In this document: piece after piece, positions 40,448 through 51,958 of the stretch
Position numbering within the stretch: position 1 is the first letter of the stretch
Layout of the letters: the number at the start of each line of letters is the position of its first letter
Source of the DNA: Erwinia amylovora
GTDB taxonomy: Bacteria; Pseudomonadota; Gammaproteobacteria; Enterobacterales; Enterobacteriaceae
Length of the DNA stretch: 64,000 bases
Direction: 5' to 3'
Assembly (NCBI RefSeq): GCF_017161565.1
Contig: NZ_CP066796.1
Location: 3,743,396-3,807,395 of the forward strand
Translations under genes and position numbers: made by a program
The notes under the pieces: generated by a model
Told to the model about the DNA's origin: nothing
Seen by the model: the letters and a program-made list of their open reading frames with translations, nothing else
Database searches by the model: none

Positions 40448-41317
40448 ATGGCCGGCGCAAAAGAGATACGTAGTAAGATCGGCAGCGTGCAAAACACGCA
40501 GAAGATCACCAAAGCGATGGAAATGGTCGCCGCCTCCAAAATGCGTAAATCGCAGGAACGCATGGCGGCCAGCCGTCCTTATGCAGAGACCATGCGCAAA
40601 GTGATTGGTCACATTGCGCTAGGTAATCTGGAATACAAGCACCCTTACCTGGATGAGCGTGACGTTAAGCGCGTCGGCTATCTGGTCGTATCTACCGACC
40701 GCGGGCTTTGTGGTGGTTTGAACATTAACCTGTTCAAAAAAGTGCTGATGGATATGAAATCCTGGGCTGATAAAGGCGTCGAGAGCGATCTGGCGATTAT
40801 CGGTTCTAAAGGGATGTCATTCTTCGGCTCTGTCGGCGGCAACGTGGTTGCTCAGGTCAACGGCATGGGCGATAAACCTGCCCTGTCCGACCTGATTGGC
40901 CCGGTCAAAGTGATGCTACAGGCATACGATGAAGGCCGCATCGACAAGCTGTACATCGTCAGCAACAAATTTATCAACACCATGTCTCAGTCTCCACAGA
41001 TCGTACAGCTGCTGCCGTTACCGCCAGCAGATGATGCGGAAGGCGTTGTGAAAAAGAGCACCTGGGACTATCTGTATGAACCCGATCCGAAAGCGCTGCT
41101 GGACACGTTACTGCGCCGCTACGTCGAATCTCAGGTTTACCAGGGTGTTGTTGAAAACCTGGCCAGCGAGCAGGCCGCGCGAATGGTGGCGATGAAAGCC
41201 GCAACCGATAACGGCGGAAACCTGATCAAAGAGCTGCAGTTGGTCTACAACAAAGCTCGTCAGGCCAACATCACTCAGGAACTTACCGAGATCGTCTCGG
41301 GGGCCTCCGCGGTTTAA
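40448..41317 (+). CDS. atpG: ATP synthase F1 subunit gamma
   Basis: 289-residue rotor shaft. The N-terminal coiled coil begins [20 protein letters not shown] and the C-terminal coiled coil contains [16 protein letters not shown], the two conserved family regions. Two residues longer than the Escherichia protein. A hairpin with a G+C stem lies between atpA and atpG (about 40396-40432), followed by a GAGGAG ribosome site. Confidence 0.97.
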   Translation: MAGAKEIRSKIGSVQNTQKITKAMEMVAASKMRKSQERMAASRPYAETMRKVIGHIALGNLEYKHPYLDERDVKRVGYLVVSTDRGLCGGLNINLFKKVLMDMKSWADKGVESDLAIIGSKGMSFFGSVGGNVVAQVNGMGDKPALSDLIGPVKVMLQAYDEGRIDKLYIVSNKFINTMSQSPQIVQLLPLPPADDAEGVVKKSTWDYLYEPDPKALLDTLLRRYVESQVYQGVVENLASEQAARMVAMKAATDNGGNLIKELQLVYNKARQANITQELTEIVSGASAV

Positions 41318-41428
41318 CCAGGTACTGCTCAGGCGATGAAGTTGGCAGTAAGGGGACGAGTCACAATGCGTTTACCTGGTAAGCAATTCAGGTGATCGGT
41401 TACCGCTAACCCCGCTGCGGCTTCCTAA

Positions 41429-42847
<1,419 letters not shown>

Positions 42848-42993
42848 TCAGACAGCCCTGAAGCAATCGGGCTGCAGAAAGGCGGCAAAGGCGTGGATCC
42901 GCATGTTACCGAAGGGGTGATGCGGGTAAACGCAGGTAGCCCACCCGGACGCAGCCTGAAGGTTAAAGGGGATAGTTTCCCTGGAGGTTAACT

Positions 42994-43413
42994 ATGGCCA
43001 TGACTTTTCACCTGGACGTTGTCAGCGCAGAACTGCAGATGTTCTCCGGCACTGTGCAAAGCATCCAGGTATCAGGCAGCGAAGGTGAGTTGGGTATTCG
43101 CCCAAACCACGCCCCGCTCCTGACCGCCATTAAGCCTGGTATGATCCGCATCGTTAAGCAGTACGGTGAAGAAGAGGTGATTTACCTCTCCGGCGGCGTG
43201 CTGGAAGTGCAGCCCGGTGCGGTTACCGTACTGGCTGACACGGCGATCCGCGGCAGCGATCTCGACGAAGCTCGCGCTCTGGAAGCGAAGCGCAAAGCTG
43301 AAGAGCATATGAACAGCTCTCACGGTGATGTTGACTTTGCGGTAGCGTCTGCGGAACTGGCTAAAGCGATCGCCAAACTGCGCGTGATCGAGTTGACCAA
43401 AAACGCGATGTAA
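42994..43413 (+). CDS. atpC: ATP synthase F1 subunit epsilon
   Basis: 139-residue central-stalk subunit that can inhibit ATPase activity. N-terminal beta sandwich ([19 protein letters not shown] to about 85) and two C-terminal helices. Last gene of the operon, followed 21 bases later by a strong terminator. Start has TGGAGG. Confidence 0.97.
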   Translation: MAMTFHLDVVSAELQMFSGTVQSIQVSGSEGELGIRPNHAPLLTAIKPGMIRIVKQYGEEEVIYLSGGVLEVQPGAVTVLADTAIRGSDLDEARALEAKRKAEEHMNSSHGDVDFAVASAELAKAIAKLRVIELTKNAM

Positions 43414-43434
43414 CTCAGGTTTAAGTTGCAGAAG

Positions 43435-43463
43435 GCCAGTCAGGAAACTGACTGGCTTTTTTT
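43435..43463 (+). terminator. Terminator of the atp operon
   Basis: A perfect 9-bp stem GCCAGTCAG / CTGACTGGC with GAAA loop is followed by seven T. Classic Rho-independent form, placed just after atpC. Confidence 0.95.
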
Positions 43464-43645
43464 ATGGCTTTTGCCGGCTGAATTTCCGGCCATCGCAACG
43501 ATGATAGCCACCGGCGGGTGCGCTAAAATGTCTGCGTGATCGGTGTACCGCGACCGGCCCGAGATGTTTTTTTCCGAAAAATATGTAGTATTTGGCGGGG
43601 TAAACCGCTTAACTTTCATCTCATAAAAGATCAGTCAGGATGTCT

Positions 43646-45016
43646 ATGTCAAACCGCCCGATGAGCGTGGTAATTCTTGCCGCTGGCAAAGGAACCCGCA
43701 TGTATTCCGACCTGCCGAAGGTATTGCATTTACTGGCAGGAAAACCGATGGTTCAGCACGTGATAGACGCGGCAAGGGCGCTGAATGCGCAGCGCGTCAA
43801 TCTGGTTTATGGGCACGGGGGAGAGCTGCTGAAAACCGCCCTTAATGACGAGTCCCTGAACTGGGTGCTTCAGGCGGAACAGTTGGGAACCGGGCACGCG
43901 ATGCAACAGGCCGCGCCTTATTTCGCGGATAATGAAGACATTCTGATGCTGTACGGCGATGTGCCATTGATATCCAGCGAAACGCTGCGTCGTTTGCAGC
44001 AAGTGAAACCCGATGGCGGCATCGGCCTGCTGACGGTTAGCCTGGATAACCCGACCGGATATGGCCGCATCATCCGTGAAAACGGCCGGGTGGTTGGCAT
44101 TGTCGAGCAGAAAGATGCTGCACCTGAACAGCTGGCGATCAACGAAATTAACACCGGCATCCTGCTGGCGGGGGGGGCGGACCTGAAGCGCTGGTTAGGC
44201 CAGCTGACCAATCACAATGCGCAGGGTGAATATTACATCACCGATATTATCGCGCTCGCTCACCAGGAAGGCCGCCAGGTTGAGGCTGCGCATCCGGCGC
44301 ACACCACTGAAACTGACGGGGTCAATAACCGTCTGCAGCTGGCAACGCTGGAGCGTGTTTACCAGGCTCAGCAGGCAGAAAAATTGCTGTTGTCCGGCGT
44401 GATGTTACAGGATCCGGCACGATTCGACTTACGCGGCACGCTGGACCACGGTCGCGATGTGGTCATTGATACCAACGTCATTATTGAAGGTCATGTCATA
44501 CTCGGCAACCGGGTGAAAATCGGCAGCGGCTGCGTGATTAAAAACAGCGTGATTGCCGACGACAGCATCATCAGTCCGTATAGCGTGATTGAAGACGCGC
44601 AGCTGGCCCCGGGATGCAGCGTTGGGCCATTTGCCCGTCTGCGCCCCGGCAGCGAGCTGGCAGAAGGTGCGCACGTCGGTAACTTTGTCGAGATGAAAAA
44701 AGCGCGGCTCGGTAAAGGATCCAAGGCCGGTCACCTCAGCTATCTTGGCGATGCGGAAATAGGTGCTAATGTTAATATCGGTGCCGGTACCATCACCTGT
44801 AACTACGATGGCGTCAATAAATTCAAAACGGTTATCGGCGATGATGTGTTTGTCGGTTCTGATACCCAGCTGATCGCGCCGGTCAGCGTGGCGGCGGGCG
44901 TGACCATTGCTGCCGGCACCACCCTTATGCGAGATGTCCCGGCTGCCGGGCTGGTCTACAACCGTAAAGAGCAGCAGCTGAACGCCAGCTGGCAGCGGCC
45001 GCAAAAGAAAAAGTAA
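43646..45016 (+). CDS. glmU: Bifunctional GlcN-1-P acetyltransferase / GlcNAc-1-P uridyltransferase
   Basis: Makes UDP-GlcNAc for peptidoglycan and lipid A. From ATG 43646 it has 456 residues, the Escherichia length; TCAGGA sits 5 bases upstream, whereas the in-frame ATG at 43640 abuts the AGG and cannot use it. N-terminal pyrophosphorylase domain: [15 protein letters not shown] near 11-25. C-terminal left-handed beta-helix acetyltransferase domain with hexapeptide repeats from about 250; acetyl-CoA/His region [12 protein letters not shown] near 362. glmS follows at 156 bases. Confidence 0.97.
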   Translation: MSNRPMSVVILAAGKGTRMYSDLPKVLHLLAGKPMVQHVIDAARALNAQRVNLVYGHGGELLKTALNDESLNWVLQAEQLGTGHAMQQAAPYFADNEDILMLYGDVPLISSETLRRLQQVKPDGGIGLLTVSLDNPTGYGRIIRENGRVVGIVEQKDAAPEQLAINEINTGILLAGGADLKRWLGQLTNHNAQGEYYITDIIALAHQEGRQVEAAHPAHTTETDGVNNRLQLATLERVYQAQQAEKLLLSGVMLQDPARFDLRGTLDHGRDVVIDTNVIIEGHVILGNRVKIGSGCVIKNSVIADDSIISPYSVIEDAQLAPGCSVGPFARLRPGSELAEGAHVGNFVEMKKARLGKGSKAGHLSYLGDAEIGANVNIGAGTITCNYDGVNKFKTVIGDDVFVGSDTQLIAPVSVAAGVTIAAGTTLMRDVPAAGLVYNRKEQQLNASWQRPQKKK

Positions 45017-45172
45017 GCTTCTTCAGGCTGTGGTTACCGCAGCCTGAAACCCGCAGTAAACATAAAAATAATCCCCACTCTCTACAAGGCTCGGGGAACC
45101 GGAATGTACCGGAACAATCAGGTCAGAAGACAACGCTGATGGCCTGTCCGCCATCATGTCAGGAAAATTACT

Positions 45173-47002
45173 ATGTGTGGAATTGTTGGTGCTGTAGCGC
45201 AGCGTGATATTGCAGAAATCCTGCTCGAAGGGCTGCGCCGTCTGGAATACCGTGGCTATGACTCTGCCGGTCTGGCCGTGGTTGATGCTAACGGGCAGGC
45301 TACCCGCCTGCGTCGCGTTGGCAAGGTGAGCAACCTGACTGCCGCGGCGGAAAACACCGCGCTGGCGGGTGGAACCGGTATCGCGCACACGCGCTGGGCC
45401 ACGCACGGCGAACCGTCGGAAAGTAATGCGCACCCGCACATTTCCGGCGAAATCATTATTGTTCACAACGGCATTATTGAAAACCATGAGCCACTGCGCG
45501 AGCTGATGACAGGCCGCGGTTACACCTTTACCTCAGAAACTGATACCGAGGTGGTGGCGCACCTGGTGCACTGGGAACAGCAAAACGGCGGCTCACTGCA
45601 TGAAGTGGTGCAGCGTGTCATCCCGCAGCTGCGCGGTGCTTACGGTATGGTTATCCTTGACAGTCGCGATCCCGCCACGCTGATAGCTGCGCGCTCCGGC
45701 AGCCCGCTGGTAATAGGCCGTGGCGTGGGTGAAAACTTTATTGCCTCAGATCAGGTGGCGCTGCTGCCGGTTACGCGCCGCTTTATCTATCTGGAAGAGG
45801 GTGATATCGCGCAAATTACCCGCCGTAACGTCATTATCGTTGACCGCAGCGGCGAGGTTGTACAGCGCCGCGAAATCGAATCCAATACGCAGTATGATGC
45901 CGGCGATAAAGGTGCCTACCGCCACTACATGCAGAAAGAGATTTACGAGCAGCCGGTGGCGATTAAAAACACCCTTAGCGGTCGTTTCAGCCACGGAGAA
46001 GTCGACTTTTCCGAGCTGGGCGCCAACGCTGACTCGCTGCTGGCCAACGTTGAACATATCCAGATTGTCGCCTGTGGCACCTCATACAACTCTGGTATGG
46101 TTTCGCGCTACTGGTTTGAATCTCTGGCCAACGTACCTTGTGACGTGGAGATCGCTTCTGAATTCCGCTACCGCAAATCTGCGGTGCGCAAAAACAGCCT
46201 GCTGATCACCCTTTCTCAATCCGGTGAAACCGCCGATACGCTGGCAGCGCTGCGCCTGTCGAAAGAGCTGGGTTATTTGGGATCGCTGGCGATCTGCAAC
46301 GTGGCGGGCTCCTCCCTGGTGCGCGAATCTGACCTGGCGTTGATGACCAAAGCCGGTACGGAAATCGGCGTGGCATCAACCAAAGCCTTTACCACCCAGC
46401 TAACCGTCCTGCTGATGCTGGTGGCAAAAATTGGTCGTCTTAAAGGCGTTAATCCACAGGTGGAACACGATATTGTTCACTCCCTGCAGGCGTTGCCGAG
46501 CCGTATTGAGCAGATGCTGTCACAGGATGAGCTGATTGCTTCCCTGGCAGAGGATTTCTCAGACAAACATCACGCGCTGTTCCTTGGCCGTGGCGATCAG
46601 TACCCGATCGCCATGGAAGGGGCGCTGAAGCTAAAAGAGATCTCCTATATTCACGCTGAAGCCTACGCCGCCGGAGAGCTGAAACACGGCCCGCTGGCGC
46701 TGATCGATGCTGATATGCCGGTGATTGTTGTCGCGCCGAACAATGAACTGCTGGAAAAGCTGAAGTCGAACATTGAAGAAGTGCGCGCCCGTGGCGGCCT
46801 GCTGTATGTCTTCGCCGATGCGGATGCCGGTTTTGCCAACAGCGAAGGGATGCGTATCATTCCGCTGCCGCATGTCGAAGAGGTGATCGCGCCAATCTTC
46901 TACACCGTGCCGTTGCAGCTGCTCAGCTACCATGTGGCGCTGATTAAAGGCACCGATGTAGACCAGCCGCGCAACCTGGCGAAATCGGTGACGGTGGAAT
47001 AA
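45173..47002 (+). CDS. glmS: Glutamine-fructose-6-phosphate aminotransferase
   Basis: First enzyme of amino-sugar synthesis: fructose-6-P + Gln to GlcN-6-P + Glu. 609 residues. Cys2, the glutaminase nucleophile, follows the initiator in MCGIVGAV; two SIS isomerase domains follow from about 285, and the C-terminal loop [13 protein letters not shown] is conserved. In enterics its mRNA is controlled by the GlmZ small RNA; I could not confirm a pairing site. The 3' end is the conserved TnsD target (attTn7), and foreign genes do follow it here. Confidence 0.97.
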   Translation: MCGIVGAVAQRDIAEILLEGLRRLEYRGYDSAGLAVVDANGQATRLRRVGKVSNLTAAAENTALAGGTGIAHTRWATHGEPSESNAHPHISGEIIIVHNGIIENHEPLRELMTGRGYTFTSETDTEVVAHLVHWEQQNGGSLHEVVQRVIPQLRGAYGMVILDSRDPATLIAARSGSPLVIGRGVGENFIASDQVALLPVTRRFIYLEEGDIAQITRRNVIIVDRSGEVVQRREIESNTQYDAGDKGAYRHYMQKEIYEQPVAIKNTLSGRFSHGEVDFSELGANADSLLANVEHIQIVACGTSYNSGMVSRYWFESLANVPCDVEIASEFRYRKSAVRKNSLLITLSQSGETADTLAALRLSKELGYLGSLAICNVAGSSLVRESDLALMTKAGTEIGVASTKAFTTQLTVLLMLVAKIGRLKGVNPQVEHDIVHSLQALPSRIEQMLSQDELIASLAEDFSDKHHALFLGRGDQYPIAMEGALKLKEISYIHAEAYAAGELKHGPLALIDADMPVIVVAPNNELLEKLKSNIEEVRARGGLLYVFADADAGFANSEGMRIIPLPHVEEVIAPIFYTVPLQLLSYHVALIKGTDVDQPRNLAKSVTVE

Positions 47003-47049
47003 GGGGCAATCGTTAACGGCACGGCAGATAAAGCCACGGTTAACGTGAA

Positions 47050-47089
47050 AGCCCGGCGGGCTGTATTAACAGCGTACCGGGCTTTTTTT
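47050..47089 (+). terminator. glmS terminator
   Basis: GCCCGG at 47051-47056 pairs with CCGGGC at 47077-47082, followed by seven T. An inner GCTGT/ACAGC pairing extends the stem. Marks the end of the glmU-glmS unit and the left edge of the inserted region. Confidence 0.85.
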
Positions 47090-47341
47090 AGGCCAGTAAT
47101 TAATGCTTATCCCTTTACACCCGGCGTAGTTAAGAGGCGAAAATTTTCTCATGCGAAATAATTTAATTGAATATGTATAATTATTCCGCAAATAATAACA
47201 AATGAGCAACCTAGCATGCTGCTGTTGCATAAATAACAGAATGGAAGTATCCGGTTAGTTAGCGCAGTCTCTTTTTTCTCAAAAAAGTGTAAAATTCCCA
47301 CTCTCTTTTTACGAACAGTATATTCTTCTTTCTTTTTAAAT

Positions 47342-47644
47342 CTAAGAATAAATATACAATGGGTGCAGCCCAAAAAAAACTTGAGACAATGAAATGAATA
47401 AGGTGCCGGGGCTATATTCCTTCTGCAACAGAGGTAATAACGTGTAATGTTTTTTTCTGTTGAAGCCATACCATATTATGGATGAAATGAAGCTGATAAC
47501 ACCAATAGTCATAACGATAAAAGGCCTATAGTGAAGGATCATTTTAATTAACATAATGTTGAAATACCATATCCACGCCAAATTCAGCCACCTTGCTTCC
47601 AGCCTAGCCACCAGCCATTGAACCAACCACTGCACACGCAACAC
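47342..47644 (-). CDS. Possible small membrane protein
   Basis: Not recognised. A 100-codon frame beginning GTG behind GTTGAGG. It has one good hydrophobic segment (PFIVMTIGVISFISSIIWYGF, positions about 40-60, 21 residues given here as two parts PFIVMTIGVI and SFISSIIWYGF) and a second weaker one at the C terminus. Two Met codons at about 31 and 35 offer later starts. AT-rich island DNA raises the chance of an accidental frame. It lies downstream of the holin on the same strand. Confidence 0.3.
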   Translation of the reverse strand: MLRVQWLVQWLVARLEARWLNLAWIWYFNIMLIKMILHYRPFIVMTIGVISFISSIIWYGFNRKKHYTLLPLLQKEYSPGTLFISLSQVFFGLHPLYIYS

Positions 47645-47662
47645 CTCAACAGGTGTTTTTTT
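47639..47662 (+). terminator. Hairpin with T-run in the island
   Basis: Stem AACACCT / AGGTGTT with CAAC loop, followed by six or more T. It points in the + direction although no clear + gene precedes it except glmS, so it is probably a relic of an earlier gene or a second stop for glmS read-through. Confidence 0.6.
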
Positions 47663-47679
47663 CGTTTACAGAGCCGGAG

Positions 47680-47925
47680 ATGACGCCCGAAAAAAAGGAT
47701 CTCCTTGAGACCCTTTTGATTTTGCCGATCGTTATGCCCTACCACTCACCATGGATAACTTTTCCCTTTAATGAAATCACGGATAAAGGGATCGTAGCCG
47801 TTAACCTCGATATACTTAAAATCAATCCTGCTGGGAACGTTCTTGTATATCAGCATATTATCCCCCGTCTGGTTGCTGCCTGTAGTGCAATCGTTCTTCG
47901 GTTATCCGAAGAACGGGTAGGTTAG
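47680..47925 (+). CDS. Hypothetical protein, 81 aa
   Basis: Not recognised. From the ATG behind GCCGGAG it has 81 residues with the string MTPEKKDLLETLLILPIV and a hydrophobic C-terminal part (RLVAACSAIVLRL). An upstream GTG (47653) in the same frame lies inside the terminator hairpin and is unlikely. It may be a fragment of a larger phage or accessory gene. Gene status is uncertain. Confidence 0.35.
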   Translation: MTPEKKDLLETLLILPIVMPYHSPWITFPFNEITDKGIVAVNLDILKINPAGNVLVYQHIIPRLVAACSAIVLRLSEERVG

Positions 47926-47995
47926 AAGTCGATTGGATCAAGATTCTGCAATCAATCATATTAACCACAAATGACACAACTTAAACCGTCCTTTA

Positions 47996-48313
47996 TTATT
48001 CCTTCTTAATCCGTGAACTCAGATACATTAACAGGTGATGACTTATCTTTTTAACGCCAACAAAGCCAATAAAGCCACCAATAGCAACCGTCATACTTTG
48101 TGGTATATGGAAGAAATTCATTGCTGAAACCGTCGTCAATGTTAACGCTCCACAGAGTAATCCTTCTGTCACTGTTTTTCCCCGAGATTTGCCAGAGTAC
48201 TTCATCCGCAGCACGGCCATGCCAATAGCCATTAATACACCACCAATGGGAACTTCCCCGCGCCACCATGATTTTATAATCTCTAATAAATTAACATTGA
48301 GCCAGAACGCCAT
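47996..48313 (-). CDS. Phage holin, lambda-type family
   Basis: 105 residues that match my memory of the Phage_holin_3_1 family: charged start, three hydrophobic segments (about 23-38, 52-66, 74-92), and the family-like stretches EGLLCGALTLTTVSAMNFF and IPQSMTVAIGGFIGFVGV. Holins open the inner membrane for the endolysin. No endolysin or spanin gene is beside it, so this is a prophage leftover or a captured gene. The ATG follows AAAGGAT. It lies downstream of lsc on the same strand. Confidence 0.75.
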   Translation of the reverse strand: MAFWLNVNLLEIIKSWWRGEVPIGGVLMAIGMAVLRMKYSGKSRGKTVTEGLLCGALTLTTVSAMNFFHIPQSMTVAIGGFIGFVGVKKISHHLLMYLSSRIKKE

Positions 48314-48396
48314 ATATACAATCCTTTGAAGAGATTAAAATTTCAATACGAAGAAGATATAGACTTAACCTTGGAAAATTAATATGACTATCATAG

Positions 48397-48428
48397 CGAT
48401 ATCAGCCAGCCTGACCTGACTGATATCG
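48397..48428 (-). terminator. Weak hairpin after lsc
   Basis: Stem CGATATCAG / CTGATATCG with a 14-base loop, just beyond the lsc stop. There is no T-run on the minus strand, so termination is uncertain and read-through to the holin gene is possible. Confidence 0.35.
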
Positions 48429-48438
48429 ACTAACAGAC

Positions 48439-49686
48439 TTATTTTAAAGTAATGTCTTTCATTGCCGGAATATATCCATAATCGAAGCTATCAACAATAA
48501 ATGAGCGATCGCCTTTCAACAGAATTTTTACGGTCGGAGCTTCAGTACCGCCAATGCGATAGTCCTTACCTTTCCACGGAACACTGTCAATAAAGGAAGT
48601 GACCAGCCCATTAGGCATAACATAGTGTGAATATGTCTGGAAAGGTTGTGAAGACGGGTTGCCCAGCACCAGCCCGGAGCTATTCATCGGCGTGTAAGGG
48701 CCGGTAAGTTTATCGCTTACAAAGCCATACACTCCATCAGGGCCGGTCAGGTTATCGGCAAAAGTGTACTTATGGCTAATGGTGAACAGATAGTATTTAC
48801 CATCCTGGAAGACAAAATGAGGGCGTTCAGTCTGATCGTTTACGCCAACAGCGGTGATCAGCGGAGGCAGGATTTGCCACTCACTGCCTGACAGGTCTTT
48901 GGCCACAGCCAGACCAACACAGCCTGCCTGATATTTTGCGCCACCCACATCTTCATAACCCGGCGGCACATTACCCATCTCAGCCTGGGTAATTTCGTGC
49001 GAACCGCGCGGCCCCGCCACGTTTCCTTCAAACAGCATATATAATTTGCCATCATTCCTGTCAATGAATGGGCTTGGGTCACGGAAGTTCCAGAAAGCGT
49101 TCTGCTCTTCCGTCTGGTAAATAGTCCCGTCAGCAGAGAAAAGTGATGTAACCTGCTGAAAACCTTCCAGGCTTACACTTTGATCGGAAGTGACGATTTT
49201 ACCGCGCACTTTGGCAATGGTTGCACCCGGAGTGACACAGGTATAATACAGGTCAATATCGCCCCGATCGTTTAAAAGGATCGGGGTTCCGGCCCACTCA
49301 CGCGTCGTCGGTGAGACACCTTCGGCCATTACCCGACCGCCAAAAATCCAGTCTTTACCGGTGCGTGAGTACCAATAACAAATACGCGCACGACCATGTC
49401 TGTCTTCCCAGTCACGAGTAATATCATAATTGCCATTTTCATCCTGGAATTGCGGATTATCAGTGTTGCGATCTGCTGTTAGCGTAAAAATAATACACCA
49501 ACCATTTACAGAGATAATCTCTCCGTCGAAGTCTCGCAATGGCATGGTATCCCAAATAAAGACTTCTTCACTCATTACCGGGAATGCAATGTCAATAACC
49601 GGTTGAGTTGTGGTTGGGTCATCCTCATGAACTTTCAATGCATCGGCACGAGTCCACAGCGTTGGTTTATAATTATAATCTGACAT
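48439..49686 (-). CDS. lsc: Levansucrase (GH68)
   Basis: Transfers fructosyl units from sucrose to build levan; secreted without a cleaved signal peptide in Erwinia. From the ATG at 49686 the protein has 415 residues and begins [22 protein letters not shown] precedes it by 5 bases. A GTG four codons upstream overlaps the ribosome site and is not the start. Catalytic residues visible: nucleophile Asp46 (IWDTMPL), stabiliser Asp203 (NFRDPSPF) and the acid Glu in DQTERPHF near 287. The sequence agrees with what I recall of the crystallised Erwinia enzymes. Levan is a virulence and biofilm polymer in this genus. A P2-type activator site lies upstream. Confidence 0.97.
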
Positions 49687-49726
49687 AAATATCCTCACAG
49701 GTTATTTCGAATACCTTCTTGCTGAA

Positions 49727-49793
49727 GGTCTGTATATTAATAGCTTTTTATTTTTTGAAATCACTCTGGTTCTGTTGTGTGGTTTTCAGGACA
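49727..49793 (-). promoter_or_regulatory. Candidate Ogr/Delta-type promoter of lsc
   Basis: TGT-N12-ACA (dyad 49776-49793) is the recognition pattern of P2 Ogr/Delta activators, which in phage late promoters is centred near -55. A -10-like TATTAATAT lies at 49734-49742 on the minus strand, which would put the start near 49727-49730 and the dyad centre at about -55. There is no good -35 box, as expected for such promoters. Confidence 0.5.
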
Positions 49794-50070
49794 TAACAAT
49801 CCCTTATAAATAACCATGATCGCTGCAGGATTTTTCTTGTAGCTCTCTGTTAAATATTGGTTGATACATTATGAATAACGAGGATTGAGTCGATGTATTT
49901 GTTGTATTATGAGTTAAACATCCTTGATTTATCGACGAATCATGCAAATTTTAACAGGTTTGAGAAGCTACTGATAAGGGGGCAGCAATGAAAAGGAGTA
50001 ACAGGGTGGCGGTTTTTTATAAGCTCATCGGCGCTGCACGAAGGTACGGGGACCTTGCGGAGGTGCACTT

Positions 50071-50256
50071 ATGATGCGCTGTCCAGTTTGCAATAACGCT
50101 TCGCACACAAGAACCAGTCGATATATTTCCGAGCAAACGAAAGAAGCGTATTATCAGTGCCAGAATATAAGGTGTTCCTGTACGTTTAAAACAATAGAAA
50201 GTGTTGCTAAAATTCTGACAAAACCGGATGCTGAAATATCCTCCCCTCCAATCTGA
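50071..50256 (+). CDS. ogr: P2 Ogr/Delta-type zinc-finger activator
   Basis: 61 residues closely resembling phage P2 Ogr, the activator of late genes. The four cysteines Cys5, Cys8 (as MRCPVCN from the second Met), Cys30 and Cys35 region (YYQCQNIRCSCTF) form the zinc site, and the family core ARTSRYI-like stretch appears as TRTSRYISEQTKEAYY. A double ATG follows GGAGGTGCACTT. No other P2 genes are present, so it is a solitary leftover. It lies 384 bases from lsc and is divergent from it, with a matching binding site in the gap. Confidence 0.85.
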   Translation: MMRCPVCNNASHTRTSRYISEQTKEAYYQCQNIRCSCTFKTIESVAKILTKPDAEISSPPI

Positions 50257-50268
50257 GCCTTTTAGTTG

Positions 50269-50288
50269 CCCGGGGGCGCTCCCGGTTT
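50269..50288 (+). terminator. Hairpin after the ogr-like gene
   Basis: CCGGG / CCCGG stem with a 6-base loop followed by TTT. Short, G+C-rich, 13 bases past the stop. The following region up to 50700 has an imperfect palindrome (GCGTCAGACA ... TGTCAGGACGC, 50322-50345) and no recognisable gene. Confidence 0.4.
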
Positions 50289-50708
50289 GCTGTAATTAAC
50301 CGCCTTCCGTTAAAAATTAATGCGTCAGACAATATGTCAGGACGCTGAATAACAACATCAGGACTTAATGATTATTGATATTGAATCAACCCCACAGCTG
50401 TCTGAAGACTGGTAAATAAACAGGCTATTGAAGACTAAATTAAAGGAACACCTTCAGGGCATTTACCCTGATGCAGAGCATGCAGATGCTGTTTAGCAGA
50501 ATATCCGTTGATGACAAATAACGGCCCGCCCCTTTCCAGCTTGCCGTATAGTCTTAATTTCTGATGCTGTACGATCTACAGGGTGCCATCTTGATGTCGT
50601 TGCGCCACCGTGGGCAGCGCGCTACAAAGCCGGTTGCTGTCGTGAGCGCATGGCCAGCGTCATGGCACTCCAGCGCTGACAAGGCGGTCACGGCCGGATG
50701 TCATAATT

Positions 50709-50747
50709 CTGTCATACTATCGACATTTTACTGTCACCAAACTGTCC
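50709..50747 (+). promoter_or_regulatory. Tandem Pho boxes of pstS
   Basis: CTGTCATACTATCGACAT (50709-50726) and CTGTCACCAAACTGTCC (50731-50747) are direct-repeat PhoB sites, about 77-115 bases before the pstS ATG. They imply induction by phosphate starvation through PhoBR. Confidence 0.85.
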
Positions 50748-50823
50748 TATTTTGCCCCCAGCAGCAATAATTAATCATTCGAACACGGTTACCGACCTGA
50801 TTTTATTATCCCGTGGAGGGAAT

Positions 50824-51864
50824 ATGACTTCGATGCACAAAACTCTGGCTCAATGCGTTGCATTAACCCTTTCTCTGAGCGCTGTTTCTGCGCTGGCTGC
50901 GACGAATCTGACCGGCGCTGGCGGCACCTTTCCGGCTCCGGTTTATAACAAGTGGGCGGCAGAGTACCACACCGCCACGGGCAGCCAGGTTAACTATCAG
51001 GGTATCGGCTCTTCCGGCGGCGTGAAGCAAATTATCGCGAAAACCGCCGACTTTGGTGCGTCAGATGCACCGATGAAAGACGAAGATTTGGCTAAAAATG
51101 GCCTGTTCCAGTTCCCGACGGTGATTGGCGGGGTGGTACTGGCGGTCAATATTCCTGGTATCAAATCCGGGGAGCTGACGCTGGATGGTAAAACCGTGGG
51201 GGATATCTACCTTGGTACTGTCAAGAAGTGGAACGATCCGGCTATCACCAAACTCAACCCGGGCGTAAAGTTGCCTGATGCCAATATCAACGTGGTACGC
51301 CGCGCTGATGGTTCCGGGACCTCATTTGTCTTTACCAGCTATCTGTCTAAAGTGAACAAAGACTGGAGCAGCAAAGTCGGCAAAGGCAGCACCGTTAACT
51401 GGCCGGTGGGCCTGGGCGGTAAAGGTAATGACGGCGTTGCTGCATTCGTACAGCGTTTGCCAGGATCTGTCGGCTATGTCGAATACGCCTATGCTAAACA
51501 GAACAGCCTCGCCTACACCAAACTGGTCGATGCCGACGGCAAAGCGATTGCCCCGAGCGAGAAAAGCTTCAGCGATGCGGCTAAAGGCGCAGACTGGAGC
51601 ACCTCGTTCGCTCAGGATCTGACCTTCCAGAAAGGCGATAACGCCTGGCCGATCACCTCTACCACCTTTATCCTGGTTCATAAAGAGCAGGCCAACACCG
51701 CGAAGGGCGCAGCCGTGTTGCAGTTCTTTGACTGGGCTTATAAAAACGGTGGCAAAACCACCAGCGCGCTGGACTATGCATCGCTGCCAGCTCCCGTCGT
51801 GGAGCAGATCCGCGCCGCCTGGAAAAGCAACGTGAAAGACAGTTCCGGCAAGGCGTTGTACTGA
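50824..51864 (+). CDS. pstS: Phosphate ABC transporter, periplasmic binding protein
   Basis: Binds phosphate in the periplasm and delivers it to PstCAB. From ATG 50824, behind GGAGGGA, the protein has 346 residues as in Escherichia. Signal peptide 1-24 or so (ending ALAA). Phosphate-contact loops are visible: [23 protein letters not shown] and [10 protein letters not shown]. First gene of the operon, with Pho boxes upstream. The frame is open back to 50752, but that part overlaps the promoter. Confidence 0.97.
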   Translation: MTSMHKTLAQCVALTLSLSAVSALAATNLTGAGGTFPAPVYNKWAAEYHTATGSQVNYQGIGSSGGVKQIIAKTADFGASDAPMKDEDLAKNGLFQFPTVIGGVVLAVNIPGIKSGELTLDGKTVGDIYLGTVKKWNDPAITKLNPGVKLPDANINVVRRADGSGTSFVFTSYLSKVNKDWSSKVGKGSTVNWPVGLGGKGNDGVAAFVQRLPGSVGYVEYAYAKQNSLAYTKLVDADGKAIAPSEKSFSDAAKGADWSTSFAQDLTFQKGDNAWPITSTTFILVHKEQANTAKGAAVLQFFDWAYKNGGKTTSALDYASLPAPVVEQIRAAWKSNVKDSSGKALY

Positions 51865-51871
51865 TTGCTTA

Positions 51872-51925
51872 ACGCGCCACGCTGAGGTGGCGCGTCTCTC
51901 CCGCACGGGCAAGCCGCCTTGCCCG
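51872..51925 (+). other. Two hairpins between pstS and pstC
   Basis: ACGCGCCAC / GTGGCGCGT (51872-51895) and CGGGCAAG / CTTGCCCG (51906-51925) are perfect stems without T-runs. In pst operons such structures limit transcription or protect the pstS message, giving excess PstS over the membrane subunits. Confidence 0.6.
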
Positions 51926-51958
51926 TTATGTATTAGCTGTTACCGACTCGAGAACTCT

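Noticed and set aside
47149..47469. 106-codon minus-strand frame in the island
   Set aside because: Overlaps the membrane-protein candidate, low complexity, no ribosome site.
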